Positions 56,001-64,000 of a DNA stretch of 64,000 bases are shown here, piece after piece. Made by a program: the position numbers and the translations under genes. The notes below the pieces were generated by a model. The model saw only the letters and a program-made list of their open reading frames with translations. It did not search any database and had not been told where the DNA came from. Numbering within the stretch: position 1 is the first letter of the stretch; each line of letters begins with the position of its first letter. The stretch spans positions 7,953,122 through 8,017,121 of the forward strand of contig NC_087377.1 in assembly GCF_963675165.1 (NCBI RefSeq). Direction: 5' to 3'. The DNA is from Halichondria panicea. Its lineage: Eukaryota > Porifera > Demospongiae > Suberitida > Halichondriidae.

Positions 56001-56566
56001 TAAACCTTTGTAAATTATACCTGTTTGATTTTGTCTCCCGTGAAGCTGTGGCTTATGCCCTCTATTTTAATTGGCCTGGATTCGAAGCTAGTTGCTTACC
56101 TAATTATTGCTTATACTTGGTATCTGAACAATGCTAATAGTTTTATTATCTGTATACTGTAGACCATGCATGAGTATTATATTTACTTGTACGTACAGGA
56201 TCATCATCAGTGAAGGATACAAACAAAGAAAAAAGTGCAAACCAGCCAATTGTTCTGACTGGAGCGGATATTCAAACAATTTGCGAGGGTCTCAAAACTG
56301 CAAGCAATAATTGGTTTAAATTAGGATTGGCTCTCGGACTGAACTTTTACGAGTTGAAAAACATAGAAAGCCGCTACCAAGATAACGGTCGCCGCCTAAT
56401 GGAGATGATCGGCAAGCGTCTTGAAGTCACTGATCCAAAACATCCAATTACATGGCCTTACATATGTCAATGTCTAAGGAGTCCTACTGTTGAGCGTAAC
56501 GATGTAGCTGATAAAATCAAAGACAGCTATATATTATGTGTGGACAGCAACTGCAGTTCCTTATAG
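44091..56566 (+). CDS. Ankyrin-Roc-COR-Ig-Death protein (ROCO/NLR-like)
   Basis: Proposed exons: 44091-44116 (tentative first exon), 46424-46740, 49573-49791, 50615-50716, 50804-51010, 51160-51255, 51320-51388, 51441-51506, 51680-51736, 51924-52103, 52823-54969, 55084-55327 and 56199-56566 (4098 nt, 1365 aa). Phases agree at every junction. Ankyrin repeats occupy about 10-345. A linker and a small helical segment (LTEEDSDALQQLLLDNKIEG) lead to the Roc GTPase: P-loop GPPFVGKT at about 479-486, G3 DVGGQ at about 636-640, and THMD in the G4 position at about 734. A COR-like region follows to about 1155. Next is an Ig domain (FSFHWTKEG ... EDFGHYQCEV, about 1163-1243), then a Death domain (about 1255-1330, NNWFKLGLALGLNFYELKNI). 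It is probably a cytosolic GTP-regulated signalling scaffold. An Ig domain in a ROCO protein is unusual. AATAAA lies at 56649. Confidence 0.82.
44423..44648. mobile_element. TACCGTATAGCGGG-family MITE
   Basis: Left TACCGTATAGCGGGTAAT, right 'attaccctctatagta'. Inner pairs include 'ccacgaaa' blocks. It abuts the next element, sharing TA. Confidence 0.7.
44646..44880. mobile_element. TATGRGGTGC foldback element with tandem core
   Basis: Left TATGAGGTGCCGGTTTGTCT, right complement TATGAGGTGCCGTTTGTCTA. The right arm has three or more units of 'taaatacccatggacattta'. A third member of the 2641-3797 family by its ends and architecture. Confidence 0.75.
45394..45547. repeat. 154-bp near-perfect hairpin
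   Basis: 'ctgaataattatacaatggg' through 'gtgatagtat' pairs with its inverse ending at 45547. The same arm sequence reappears at 45830-45900 ('attattcaggtagagtgtga'), so an outer palindrome (45362-45905) encloses it. Confidence 0.75.
45618..45827. mobile_element. TACCGTATAGCGGG-family MITE, nested
   Basis: Left TACCGTATAGCGGGTAATTT, right 'attacacgctatacggta'. It interrupts the right part of the palindrome, between 'caatgatg' and 'tcaccagaa'. About 90% similar by eye to 44423-44648. Confidence 0.75.
46214..46372 (-). repeat. CCTCGGTG-family repeat, inverse orientation
   Basis: Ends in 'gcgcatgtgcactgaggcat' and contains 'cattgatccttgagcagctg', the complement of the family body. It lies just before ankyrin exon 2. 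Confidence 0.6.
47848..48277. mobile_element. CAGAGCCTCCAAGTA-ended MITE
   Basis: Termini CAGAGCCTCCAAGTA and TACTTGGAGGCTCTG are exact inverses. The interior is non-coding and repeats 'atacgg' and 'tacgga'. Located in the 2.8-kb intron after ankyrin exon 2. Confidence 0.7.
48505..48640. mobile_element. 136-bp inverted-repeat element
   Basis: 'tagactacacctaagagtag' pairs with 'ctacgagtgggtgtggtcta', and 'aatatgcgtc' with 'gacgcatatt', over nearly the whole length. A compact palindromic MITE in the same intron. Confidence 0.75.
48679..48687 (+). promoter_or_regulatory. TATA-box-like element
   Basis: TATAAAAAG preceded by GC-rich 'cattgcgcatgcgcgaggtg' and followed by an A-rich region (48720-48900) without a clear frame. 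It could start an intronic transcript or be a retroelement promoter. Purely sequence-based. Confidence 0.35.
49190..49330 (+). repeat. 22-bp tandem repeat
   Basis: About six units of 'cacttcctgtagaatatgcg' (consensus with small changes). No coding. Confidence 0.75.
50036..50408. mobile_element. TAGGTGCCAAC-ended MITE in an ankyrin intron
   Basis: 'ataggtgccaac' at the left and 'gttggcacctat' at the right are inverse repeats about 370 bp apart. A separate hAT-like terminus ('ggattttt...gtagccagg' on the minus strand) lies at 50440-50470. Confidence 0.55.
52518..52580 (+). repeat. TAGCCTCGA-family end
   Basis: 'tagcctcgatcctaggccgc' is the left end of the family, without a clear partner. It lies in the intron before the Roc-COR exon. 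Confidence 0.45.
55540..56090. mobile_element. TAGCCTCGA-family element in the last ROCO intron
   Basis: Degenerate left end TACCCTTCAGTCCAGGCCGA, right end 'ggcctggattcgaagcta'. Flanks ATTGCTTAC (55531-55539) and GTTGCTTAC (56091-56099) are a 9-bp duplication with one mismatch. Body matches the nested element 24456-24996. Confidence 0.7.
55730..55889. mobile_element. CAAGGG-family MITE nested in 55540-56090
   Basis: Left CAAGGGCTTATAAAGAGAAG, right 'tctctttataagcccttg'. Flanked by CTTCAGAC on each side, a possible 8-bp duplication. The uninterrupted host sequence is visible in the related element at 24710-24840. Confidence 0.75.
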
Positions 56567-56648
56567 TCATATTGCAATTCTATTTTATCGTGGAATCTGA
56601 CAATTAATTAAGTATGTTTGTGCCATTAAATTTCACTACCCTTTATAT

Positions 56649-56654
56649 AATAAA
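56649..56654 (+). terminator. Candidate polyadenylation signal AATAAA
   Basis: Lies 83 bp after the stop codon of the ankyrin-Roc-COR-Ig-Death gene. Confidence 0.5.
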
Positions 56655-57063
56655 TTATTATGTATACAGTGAAAAAATTTAAACTAATTGCCACTGCCTT
56701 TCACGTTATGTTCATAGAATTTATAGAAGCTCAGTATACAGAACCGCTTTTAACATGTACAATTATATTATTTTGGGGAAATTTGGAATGCCTTGTCAAT
56801 ATTTGCCATACCCAAATTCTTCACTATGTTGCTGCATGGGATTTAGTTAAAATTAATATCAGAGCCTTTTCTAAATTCTATCATGTGTCCACTCAACAGA
56901 TCGGTCTTATTGTGGGCGTCTTGCCCAATCAGTATAATTTATAGGCATCCTATTATGATATTAAACCTCGATCTGGCTTCGTAATTATTAAAAGTGGCTA
57001 TAATTACGGTTTAAAGACATCAATGAAAAACAATTTGTAGTTGTATTGATAGCACTACCTAGG

Positions 57064-57187
57064 TAGCCTCGTTCCCAGCCTCGTTGTCTCTAGCTAGATC
57101 TAGTACGTATTTTTCATCATTCCCAGCCTCGTTGTCTAGCTAGCTAAATCTCAACGTTAAAAAAAAATCAGCCCGGGACCGAGGCTG
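57064..57187. mobile_element. TAGCCTCG-family element, 124 bp
   Basis: Left 'tagcctcgttcccagcctcg', right 'atcagcccgggaccgaggct'. An internal 'ttcccagcctcgttgtct' repeat is present. Flanks are only roughly similar ('ctacctagg' and 'tacctgagg'). Confidence 0.55.
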
Positions 57188-57482
57188 TACCTGAGGTAGC
57201 ATTACAGAAAGTGAAATATAATCCTCTACATACCGAAAGAGAAAATACTCCTCCATGCCTGCTTAGTGGCTAGTGCTTACAGTATACAGTAATAATATAT
57301 ATGTCTATCTAGCTATAAGATGTGAAATTATAGGTCTACCAGACCTCTGAGGATCAAATTATGTGTCCTGTTATTCTCAACTATGCTTATTACTAGAAGT
57401 CTCCCTATTATTCCAAAAATAATTATTATGCTAGCATAATATTGTATGCCATAATAATGGTATATAAATATTATATCAATTA

Positions 57483-57659
57483 CAGTGGAACCCCTCTATA
57501 ACGGACACCTTTGGGGAACAATGTTTTGGCGTTTATACAGAGGTGGCCTTTGTTGAGAGGTTGTTTTGTACACAAACTGTTCATTTGGGACCTGGGTGCC
57601 TGGCCGTTATATAGCAGCTGGCCTTTATTCGGAGTTGATTGTTAACAGAGGTTCCACTG
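57483..57659. mobile_element. Tc1/mariner-pogo-like MITE
   Basis: Ends CAGTGGAACCCCTCT and AGAGGTTCCACTG are inverse, flanked by TA on both sides. Internal 'ataacggacacctttggg' recalls Tigger/pogo MITEs. 177 bp, non-coding. Confidence 0.75.
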
Positions 57660-57859
57660 TATATGTGCAGATTTTGTTCGAGATGTCATGCATGCAAAAC
57701 ACAGGCTTGGCCGCATGTCATTTAACACACCCGAAGAAACGTTGATTAAAAACTGTATCTGCTGCAATTTACCAAAGTTAATTCGACTGACTTTTTCAGA
57801 CTTTTCATATAATAATTATGCTAACAGCAGTATTAGCACTAGTACTGCATGCTATTACG

Positions 57860-58070
57860 TACCGTATAGCGGGTAATTTTCGTGGGGAAAAATATTCATG
57901 GTTTTCGTGGTTGGAGGTCTAACCACGAATATTTTACCCACGAATGAAGCGACTTAGCTTGCCTACCTTTACCTGCAGTGCAAGCAGCTATCACGAAAAT
58001 AGTACCCACGAAATGTCTCAATATTGCTGAACCACAAATATTTTGTCCCCCGAAAATTACCTACTAGTAT
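57860..58070. mobile_element. TACCGTATAGCGGG-family MITE, inverse core
   Basis: Left end TACCGTATAGCGGGTAATTT. The body is the inverse of 45618-45827 ('gtgcaagcagc', 'tttcgtgg...attttaccc'). The right end is mutated ('attacctactagtata'). Confidence 0.7.
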
Positions 58071-58297
58071 ATAGAAACCGAACCGCATAATTACCAGTGG
58101 TAAAATTATATAATTATTATAGACATCTATATAGCTATTCCGAATTGATGTGTTCAATAAAATTAATGTATAATGTATAATTATTATAAAATTAATGATA
58201 ACACATACAAAAATATAACAGGTTGTAAATAATTATTGCTCTATAGGTCTGCATGTCTAGGTGAATTGTGATTTTAGAATTTAGCTAGTTACTTACT

Positions 58298-59116
58298 TTA
58301 ACTACATGCATGGATGCATACATTGCGAGCATCTTCACCTTTCCCAAACTTCAGTGCCATGGTCACCAGTGCTCGATACGTGGCCGATTTAGGATCGCTT
58401 TCCTTCCAAAGTTTCAATGCTTCTCTCATCGCTCCTTGATGGTTCTCAACATACTCTACTTTTAATAGATCGGCTTGCTTACTAGCGTCCAGTCCCAGTT
58501 GGTCGACATAGGTTTTATAATTACCAAAGCAACCAGCTAGGATTTGAATGTCACTATTGACTAGCTCCTTGTCTAGCTGAGCATCTGTAACTCCAGTTTG
58601 GCTTTTCAGATCAGCCATAGTCAGATTACAAACAGGCTTGTGGCTTTGTGTTCTGTGTTTGGGAGAGGGTGTGTCTGAGTAAAGGGGCTCAGACTGTTCT
58701 GTACTGTTGCTGCTATTTCTGTTAGGAGGCAATCGATCATCAGCTCGGAGTCTTTGTCCGGAGGTCCGGTCCATATCAAGATTGTCGTCACTCGTGTCCG
58801 GAGCTTTCAAAATGTCGTCATATGTTTTGACAAGCTCACCTACTGCGTTCTTCGTGAAAGCTCCAGCTTTTTTGAAGGCTTCAAGAAAAGTGTGGAATGC
58901 TTTCGGATCTATCAGAACTTGATTACAAACAGAATCCACAATTCTCCTTGCTTTATCGTCGTCATTGTGATGAGGGTTGCTGATGAACTGAAAGTCTTGT
59001 GGTGCTAGCAGACCATATGGTTTGAGCTCAGTGGATACAGTACCAGGTGATTGTTGAATACAGGTCACTAGTGTTGGGTAACATTTTGTCAAAGCTTGAG
59101 ACTCTGGAGAAGTCAT
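58298..59116 (-). CDS. CARD-Death adaptor-like protein (single exon)
   Basis: 272 aa from ATG 59116-59114, uninterrupted. Residues about 10-95 form a CARD-like helical bundle (LVTCIQQSPGTVSTELKPYG, DDDKARRIVDSVC, FHTFLEAFKKAG). A Ser/Pro/Asn-rich linker follows (about 118-160), then a Death domain at about 175-262 (NYKTYVDQLGLDASKQADLL, EALKLWKES, ATYRALVTMALKFG). This CARD-then-Death order is that of RAIDD/CRADD-type adaptors, which couple Death-domain platforms to CARD proteases in animals. It sits tail-to-tail with the Death-domain ROCO gene, about 1.7 kb away. Pseudogene copies occur at 13.4-15.1 and 40.6-41.1 kb. Partners are inferred. Confidence 0.75.
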   Translation of the reverse strand: MTSPESQALTKCYPTLVTCIQQSPGTVSTELKPYGLLAPQDFQFISNPHHNDDDKARRIVDSVCNQVLIDPKAFHTFLEAFKKAGAFTKNAVGELVKTYDDILKAPDTSDDNLDMDRTSGQRLRADDRLPPNRNSSNSTEQSEPLYSDTPSPKHRTQSHKPVCNLTMADLKSQTGVTDAQLDKELVNSDIQILAGCFGNYKTYVDQLGLDASKQADLLKVEYVENHQGAMREALKLWKESDPKSATYRALVTMALKFGKGEDARNVCIHACS

Positions 59117-59391
59117 ACTTTTATGTCAGTCGCTTTTATAACGGTTAGGCAAACAACTAGTATTGATAGACTAGCTACTCCCATGTCCCCACCCCTAAAG
59201 TCACTCCCATGAATATAATTTGGTTTTTGAAATTCATAATTAATTTACCTAGCCTTCACAAGGCCTCAAAAGTCAGTGCAGCCTGGAATCGAGGCTACTG
59301 TTATGCTTGCTTATGGTCGAATAATTATTACCAGCTTTATCTTGATCCGTTTCTCAGCACACAAACCAATAAAATTATTGATAAGATTATG

Positions 59392-59727
59392 TAAACTCTC
59401 GTTAATCCGGCTCTCTGAATTACGGTTCCCTCGATACGGTCGTTTCGTTTGATACGGATTGCTAGCTTGATCATTACTGCTCACCCTGAAATGCGGCCAC
59501 TCGCTATTCCATATACTGCATGGTCAATTCTGGTTGCCTGAAAATTATAGATTTTGGTTACAGCTGAATATGACGTTTTGGGTGTGTGGTTTGGCAGATG
59601 AATATTATTGGATTACACTTACGCAAAATCAATATGTAGCCGCGGCTATATTCTGAAATGCAGCCACTTCACTATTCTCGGCCAAACTGCACTGTTCCAA
59701 GGGTGACCGGATTAACGAGAGTCTACT
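59392..59727. mobile_element. pogo/Tigger-like MITE
   Basis: Termini 'actctcgttaatccgg' and 'ccggattaacgagagt' are exact inverses within TA borders. Internal 'aatgcggccactcgctattc' repeats in inverse order near the right end. Non-coding; 336 bp. The regions 59117-59391 and 59728-60088 have no gene. Confidence 0.75.
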
Positions 59728-60088
59728 ATAATAGAGTACCGACATGAATCGTATCGATTAATTTTATGTCTTGACAATGATACACAGATCCACAGTCATG
59801 CATGTAATGCACATTTCGTTAACAATTTACTTCTGAATACTGCATATTAGAATGAGAGATTTGTACATCTTCAACCGTCTTCCAAAGTCCCATGCTGTGA
59901 AATACAGCCACTCTATAGTGCTCTATAATAATAGGTAGCCAAACATAGTATAATAATGGTATAATTGATTACACAGAATGAATGTGAAAGGCAAAAAAAC
60001 TAGCACAAACCTAATTCTGTCATTTCACTAAAAACCTACCATATATATAAAAGAGTCATGATCGACATACACCTGAACTGCATCAGTA

Positions 60089-61326
60089 CTACATCACTTT
60101 CTCGGCGATGTGCTTTGCCATCCCAGTAGCTATGTATCCTTTATCCATATCCAGCATGATCTCCAACAGGGCACGATAGGTTGCAGCAAAGGGATTAGGA
60201 TTTCGCCATTGTTTCAAAGCTTCCACCATTGCCGTCTGTGTGCCTCTAAGATGATACAGATCTTTGATGTCTGTTTGCTTGCCTGGTTTCAGTTCGAATT
60301 TATCAAGGTAGCCATCAATACGATCGAAATATCCTGCTAGAGACTGTAAGTGTCTGTCTTCAATACATTTCTTGAGTTTAGTTTCAGTGAGTCCTTCAGT
60401 GCCTTGAATGAGTGCTTCAATCGTGAGTGCTTGTACAGCTGATCGAGCTGGAGGGAGAAATAATGTTCAAGTTTTGAATTTGAATCAAAAATATTGTTGT
60501 GTGAAGCAAGAGTATCTATCGTACGTATTCTATTTTAGGTGACCCTAAAAAATGAGACGTTTTATATACACAGAACTAATTATTATCGTATTCTAGAATG
60601 GCATCAAACATATGCGAACTTTGCAAGTGTTTGATCACTACGCAAACGCAAAACCTAAATAAGTACTGGTATTTACACACGATTCTTTCCAGAACGCAAT
60701 AGTTAGATCACAAAGGGTCAACATTTTTCTGCTGATTTGGCTCACATAAAGTTTTTCACCATCTAGTAATACGGTATAGGAGAAATGTCCAATTGTGGCA
60801 TAGCTAGACTTGTGTGACGCCAAACACAAGTAGGTTCCGTCTTTAATAAAAATTATTATAGTACTTTAATAAGGGTACAGATTCTCTACCAAACGTAAGC
60901 CTCATTAATGGTCACTGAGTTAATAATGGTCAGTGTCAATTTTATGGTGTATAAATTATGTGGCGTACGTTTTGCTTCAGCTCTATCACCATTTCCTTTG
61001 TTTAAGGCCGTCCCAGTCAGACTCTTGTACTCGTCTTCTAGAGCTTCCACCAAGTCCTTCGTCCACAGTCCAGTTGAATGTAACGCTTCCACAAACTCTA
61101 GAAATACACGGGTTTTCTTTTCTTGGTTGCCAAAGTCAAGCCTAGTGTTCACAGCTGCTATTATTCTCCTAGCTTTTTCAGCATCATCGTGCATTTGATG
61201 GGCGATAAATCTCTCGTCTTCAGGAGACAGAAATGCCTTTAGTCGATCAGCAATGTCTTTAGGGGCCCGTGAAATACACTTAACAAGCTGAACATTACAG
61301 TTCACAAGAGTAGTCTTTTCAGACAT
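60089..61326 (-). CDS. CARD-Death adaptor-like protein (two exons)
   Basis: Exon 1 61326-60969 and exon 2 60447-60089 join in phase (238 aa). Exon 1 begins MSEKTTLVNCNVQLVKCISR and encodes a CARD-like bundle with LSPEDERFIAHQMHDDAEKA and FLEFVEALHSTGLW. Exon 2 encodes a Death domain (LAGYFDRIDGYLDKFELKPG, AMVEALKQWRNPNPFAATYR, LLEIMLDMDKG). It is paralogous to 58298-59116 in domain order and in the motifs ARRI and ATYRAL, but diverged. It has an intron between the two domains, which the neighbour lacks. Both genes are on the minus strand and may be tandem duplicates. The intron region 60448-60968 holds no other feature. Confidence 0.75.
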
Positions 61327-61889
61327 CTTGACAATAATTATTATGTGGTAAAGGTTTATCAGCCAGAAACACAAGTTGATTTACGTGTTTCAAGTAAATA
61401 CAAACTAAGATCCTTACCATAAACATAATGAAAGTAATGTAGATCTAGTCAGCACAGTGTCTCTGTAATATATAGTACAGTAGATCTACTAGATCTAGAT
61501 CTACTAGCCTAGATTGAATCGAAGCTAGATCTAGTCATTCCAGGTCTATATTAAATACCCAGCTCGGCTCCCTTTGCAGGCTATAAGCTTAGCAGTTGCC
61601 ACAATCACCACCATTAATTAATACTGGCCCGACTGCATGGTCCTCCAGCTCATGGAGTCATGCCTTGAGACAGTCACCCATGCATGGAATCATAAATATG
61701 CTGAAATCGAGGCTACAAAGTTGGCAATAGTTAAGCTGTCGACTATAACACATGATGTAATAGTATACCCCCCCCCTCCGAATATTAATTTTGTTCATCT
61801 TGAATTATATAGACCCATCCGATCTCCCTATAATTATATAGTGAGCAAGTGCTAGAAATGCTAAGTGTACGACATACTCTCTTTGCAGT

Positions 61890-62110
61890 AAATCTCCCAA
61901 CCTTCAGTTTCGCTTTCTCAGAAATCACTCGTGCATATCTGCATCAGTCCAACAACTGCTGTGTTTCATACATGAGGTTATACCACTGCTCTATAATAAT
62001 ATAGACTCGTCAGTCACATGCAGGTTGATGTTATAATTATACTTCTATTTAAGAAAGCTTTTGATAGTCTCCCACCATGGCCTACATGTAAAGCTGAAAT
62101 CACTATAGGT
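61890..62110 (+). pseudogene. LINE reverse-transcriptase remnant
   Basis: One frame reads FRFLRNHSCISASVQQLLCF, then a frameshift leads to FKKAFDSLP, the region around RT motif A. Order and spacing match the LINE at 16.3-18.6 kb (FGFLRNRSCLSQL ... FKKAFDTVP). Strongly degraded. The region 61327-61890 holds no gene. Confidence 0.55.
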
Positions 62111-62831
62111 TTTGCTTGAAAAAAAGGCTCTGTGAACTATTAAATATCTCTATAATTTTAACAGACAGCAAAATTAGTACTTTCAGTCAATATGCATGCA
62201 TGTGTGGTAATTATTTGTCAATTTTGCTTGTTAATTCCTGAGTTGCACCCCCGATATTCTTTCATACCCAGCACCGTTGAATTTGCGACTCCTTGTGATT
62301 GTGACAATATTGTGGTTTTTGTTCTAATTCTTGCATGGTGCTTCTCATGCTGTGGTATCACTATATGATACTTAATTGGCTGAAGCCCAGAAAGTAGTCA
62401 AAACAACATTAATTGTGGTTGGACCTGCCTTGCTAGGAAGGCACACTGCATCATGTTTATGATGTAACTGGACAGGAAAAATTCAATGGCTGAATTGTAC
62501 AGGTGCTATAGCCACTCGGCTTTTTACCATACATTAATTACGGACCATGCAGAGTCGTGAGTTCTAGGTTGTGTTGTCATGATTATATAATTATAGCAAA
62601 GATAATTAAATTGATGACGTGATGTTGAAATAAATAAATGGCGCAATATTAGTGCCGATGCCATGCAATGATGAGTGCATGAGGTCAAGATTGTGTTAAG
62701 TGAGTGTGCATGGGCATGAGCTATAGAAAGTGTTGACTGCATGGATTGCATGAATATATACAATTCATGGCTGTCAACTTTGACCAGATCAAACTCCAAT
62801 TCTTGCCTGAGGGAAGGAATGTATACTAGAC

Positions 62832-63125
62832 CTGTAACAGAAAAGAAATCGAAAAACATTTTGCCAGTTTTGCATCGGAGACTGATTTGGTTTACATTAT
62901 CGATGTGGCTCTGACAGACGAGCTCAACAGTGCTGCTCTGAGCTATGTTGACCCTCAGGTAGTATCTGTTTCCACTGCCGTCCTTCACAAACAGTTTCAC
63001 ACCCACTGTGGCATTAGGGGTTACATGAACCGTGGGGTTTTTATAATTACATTCATAGCGAAATTTGTATGCGTGGGTGCAACTGTTGCCTGTAACCGTT
63101 ATCTTGATGATTATTGTTGATTCCT
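62832..63125 (-). CDS. Exon of an unrecognised extracellular protein (partial)
   Basis: An open segment from acceptor-like 'aattaaag' encodes EESTIIIKITVTGNSCTHAY, then KFRYECNYKNPTVHVTPNAT and VGVKLFVKDGSGNRYYLRVN, with further cysteines in LVCQS and LRCK. The hydrophobic/polar alternation, NxT sites and paired cysteines suggest a secreted beta-rich domain. I do not recognise the family. A donor at 62831 ('acag|gtctag') is weak; upstream exons lie beyond 63125, possibly past the window end. Nothing else is seen from 63126 to 64000. Confidence 0.45.
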
Positions 63126-64000
63126 CTTTAATTTATATAGTCTGCTATAATCGGCATTATAGTGATAACAGTTCAAGGGTATGGGGGATTATAAAGGACA
63201 AACATATTATTAGTGAAAAGGATTCTATATGATAACAACATGTCATTGAACTTCCTGTTTTTACTATAATTATAGTTCCTGCATATGGAACTGCAACATG
63301 CCAACTCATGGAATTCCTTCACACGTCATGCATGCATGCATGCAGCAGTGCATGACAGGAATTGTTAGATCTATAAATATATACATTAGGTGGTTTTAGG
63401 TATGATGTATTTCAATATCAGTCGGTGAAGTTTGTGAATGCACTGACTCTAATGCACTCTTAAAATAATTATGAGAACATTCAAACAGTCAATATTATAA
63501 TCATGTCAAGCTGTATTAAATGTCACTCTCGTATAGAATGTCCTCTAACACACACATGCACACAATTAATTATATACAGCATGGATGGGATATTTCCAGA
63601 GGAGGGAGGACACAATTAACCTTTAGGCACTATAATTATGACCTTTTAACGAATGATTCATATTGGACACGCCCACTCGCTAAGGAATGCCATAATTATG
63701 AGTAGCATGTCTAACATGCAGAGTAATAAAGAAATAAAGATGAATCGTTCAAATAAAAAGTGCCTTGTGTCCTCCTTCCTCCGGGTTATTTCAATAAGTG
63801 CTGCATGACCTATACTTTATGACCTAATTATGGATACATTGCATGGTTTTAGGGTTATATAAGACTATACAACGTACATGTAATATTTATATAAGACTAC
63901 AAGTACAGTTATACAATCATGAATTTAAAAATCTGTATATAGTTAGTGTATAGAGTATCTGTTTCCACTATTATACCGTCCATATTATATATATATACAG

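Noticed and set aside
56660-56944. 94-codon open frame downstream of the ROCO gene
   Set aside because: No recognisable domain, and it begins at the polyadenylation signal in AT-rich sequence.
58707-59008. Plus-strand open frames over the CARD-Death gene
   Set aside because: They are antisense shadows of a clearly coding minus-strand gene.
1-64000. tRNA or rRNA genes
   Set aside because: No cloverleaf with a convincing B-box (GGTTCGAATCC-like) and acceptor pairing was found on either strand by eye. A covariance search could still reveal one.

Overview
The window looks like animal nuclear DNA, most probably from a demosponge resembling Amphimedon queenslandica. This is an inference from AT-rich sequence full of 'ataattat' runs, genes with many introns of roughly 50-120 bp, extracellular Ig/FN3/CCP shuffling, an ankyrin-ROCO-Death gene, CARD-Death adaptors, and dense short palindromic elements. 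No species assignment could be tested. I saw no tRNA, rRNA or CRISPR array.

Layout. (1) 2.2-6.0 kb, minus strand: an apparently intact receptor gene 'R1' (signal peptide, Ig-like, three FN3, CCP, TM, very short tail). A 1.16-kb foldback element sits in its last intron. (2) 6.29-8.59 kb: a PIF/Harbinger transposon with convergent Myb/SANT-like and DDE transposase genes and a TAG target duplication. (3) 9.35-11.9 kb, plus strand: 'R2', a decayed paralogue with several independent lesions. (4) 12.6-21.5 kb: fragments of receptor tails, CARD-Death pseudogenes, a 5'-truncated LINE (16.35-18.77 kb) lying between two FN3-like exon pieces, Calx-beta-like remnants and a retroelement C-terminal fragment. 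(5) 21.5-26.3 kb: gene-poor, with large nested palindromic elements. (6) 26.4-29.7 kb, plus strand: 'R3', an intact Ig-FN3-FN3-CCP-TM receptor with a tyrosine-containing tail. (7) 30-39 kb: duplicated tail cassettes, one of them ('R4', 33.3-36.0 kb) with open, phase-compatible exons. (8) 39-46 kb: repeats, a CARD-Death pseudogene and nested elements. (9) 44.1/46.4-56.6 kb, plus strand: a 13-exon gene encoding ankyrin repeats, Roc GTPase, COR, an Ig domain and a Death domain. (10) 58.3-61.3 kb, minus strand: two CARD-plus-Death-domain adaptor genes. (11) 61.9-64 kb: a LINE remnant and one exon of an unrecognised secreted or membrane protein.

How the genes may fit together. The receptor family could sense extracellular ligands and signal through YxxV/I/L motifs. 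The ankyrin-Roc-COR-Ig-Death protein looks like a cytosolic NLR/ROCO-type switch. The neighbouring CARD-Death proteins have the domain order of RAIDD-type adaptors and could bind it by Death-Death contact. The domains and exon phases are read from sequence; the pathway link is inference from gene proximity.

The mobile-element layer is informative too. One palindromic family (ends TAGCCTCGA..., including a 45-bp minimal copy) shows 9-bp target duplications at several insertions. A foldback family (ends TATGGGGTGC...) carries opposed tandem arrays. One hub at 44.4-46.4 kb contains elements nested at least three deep.
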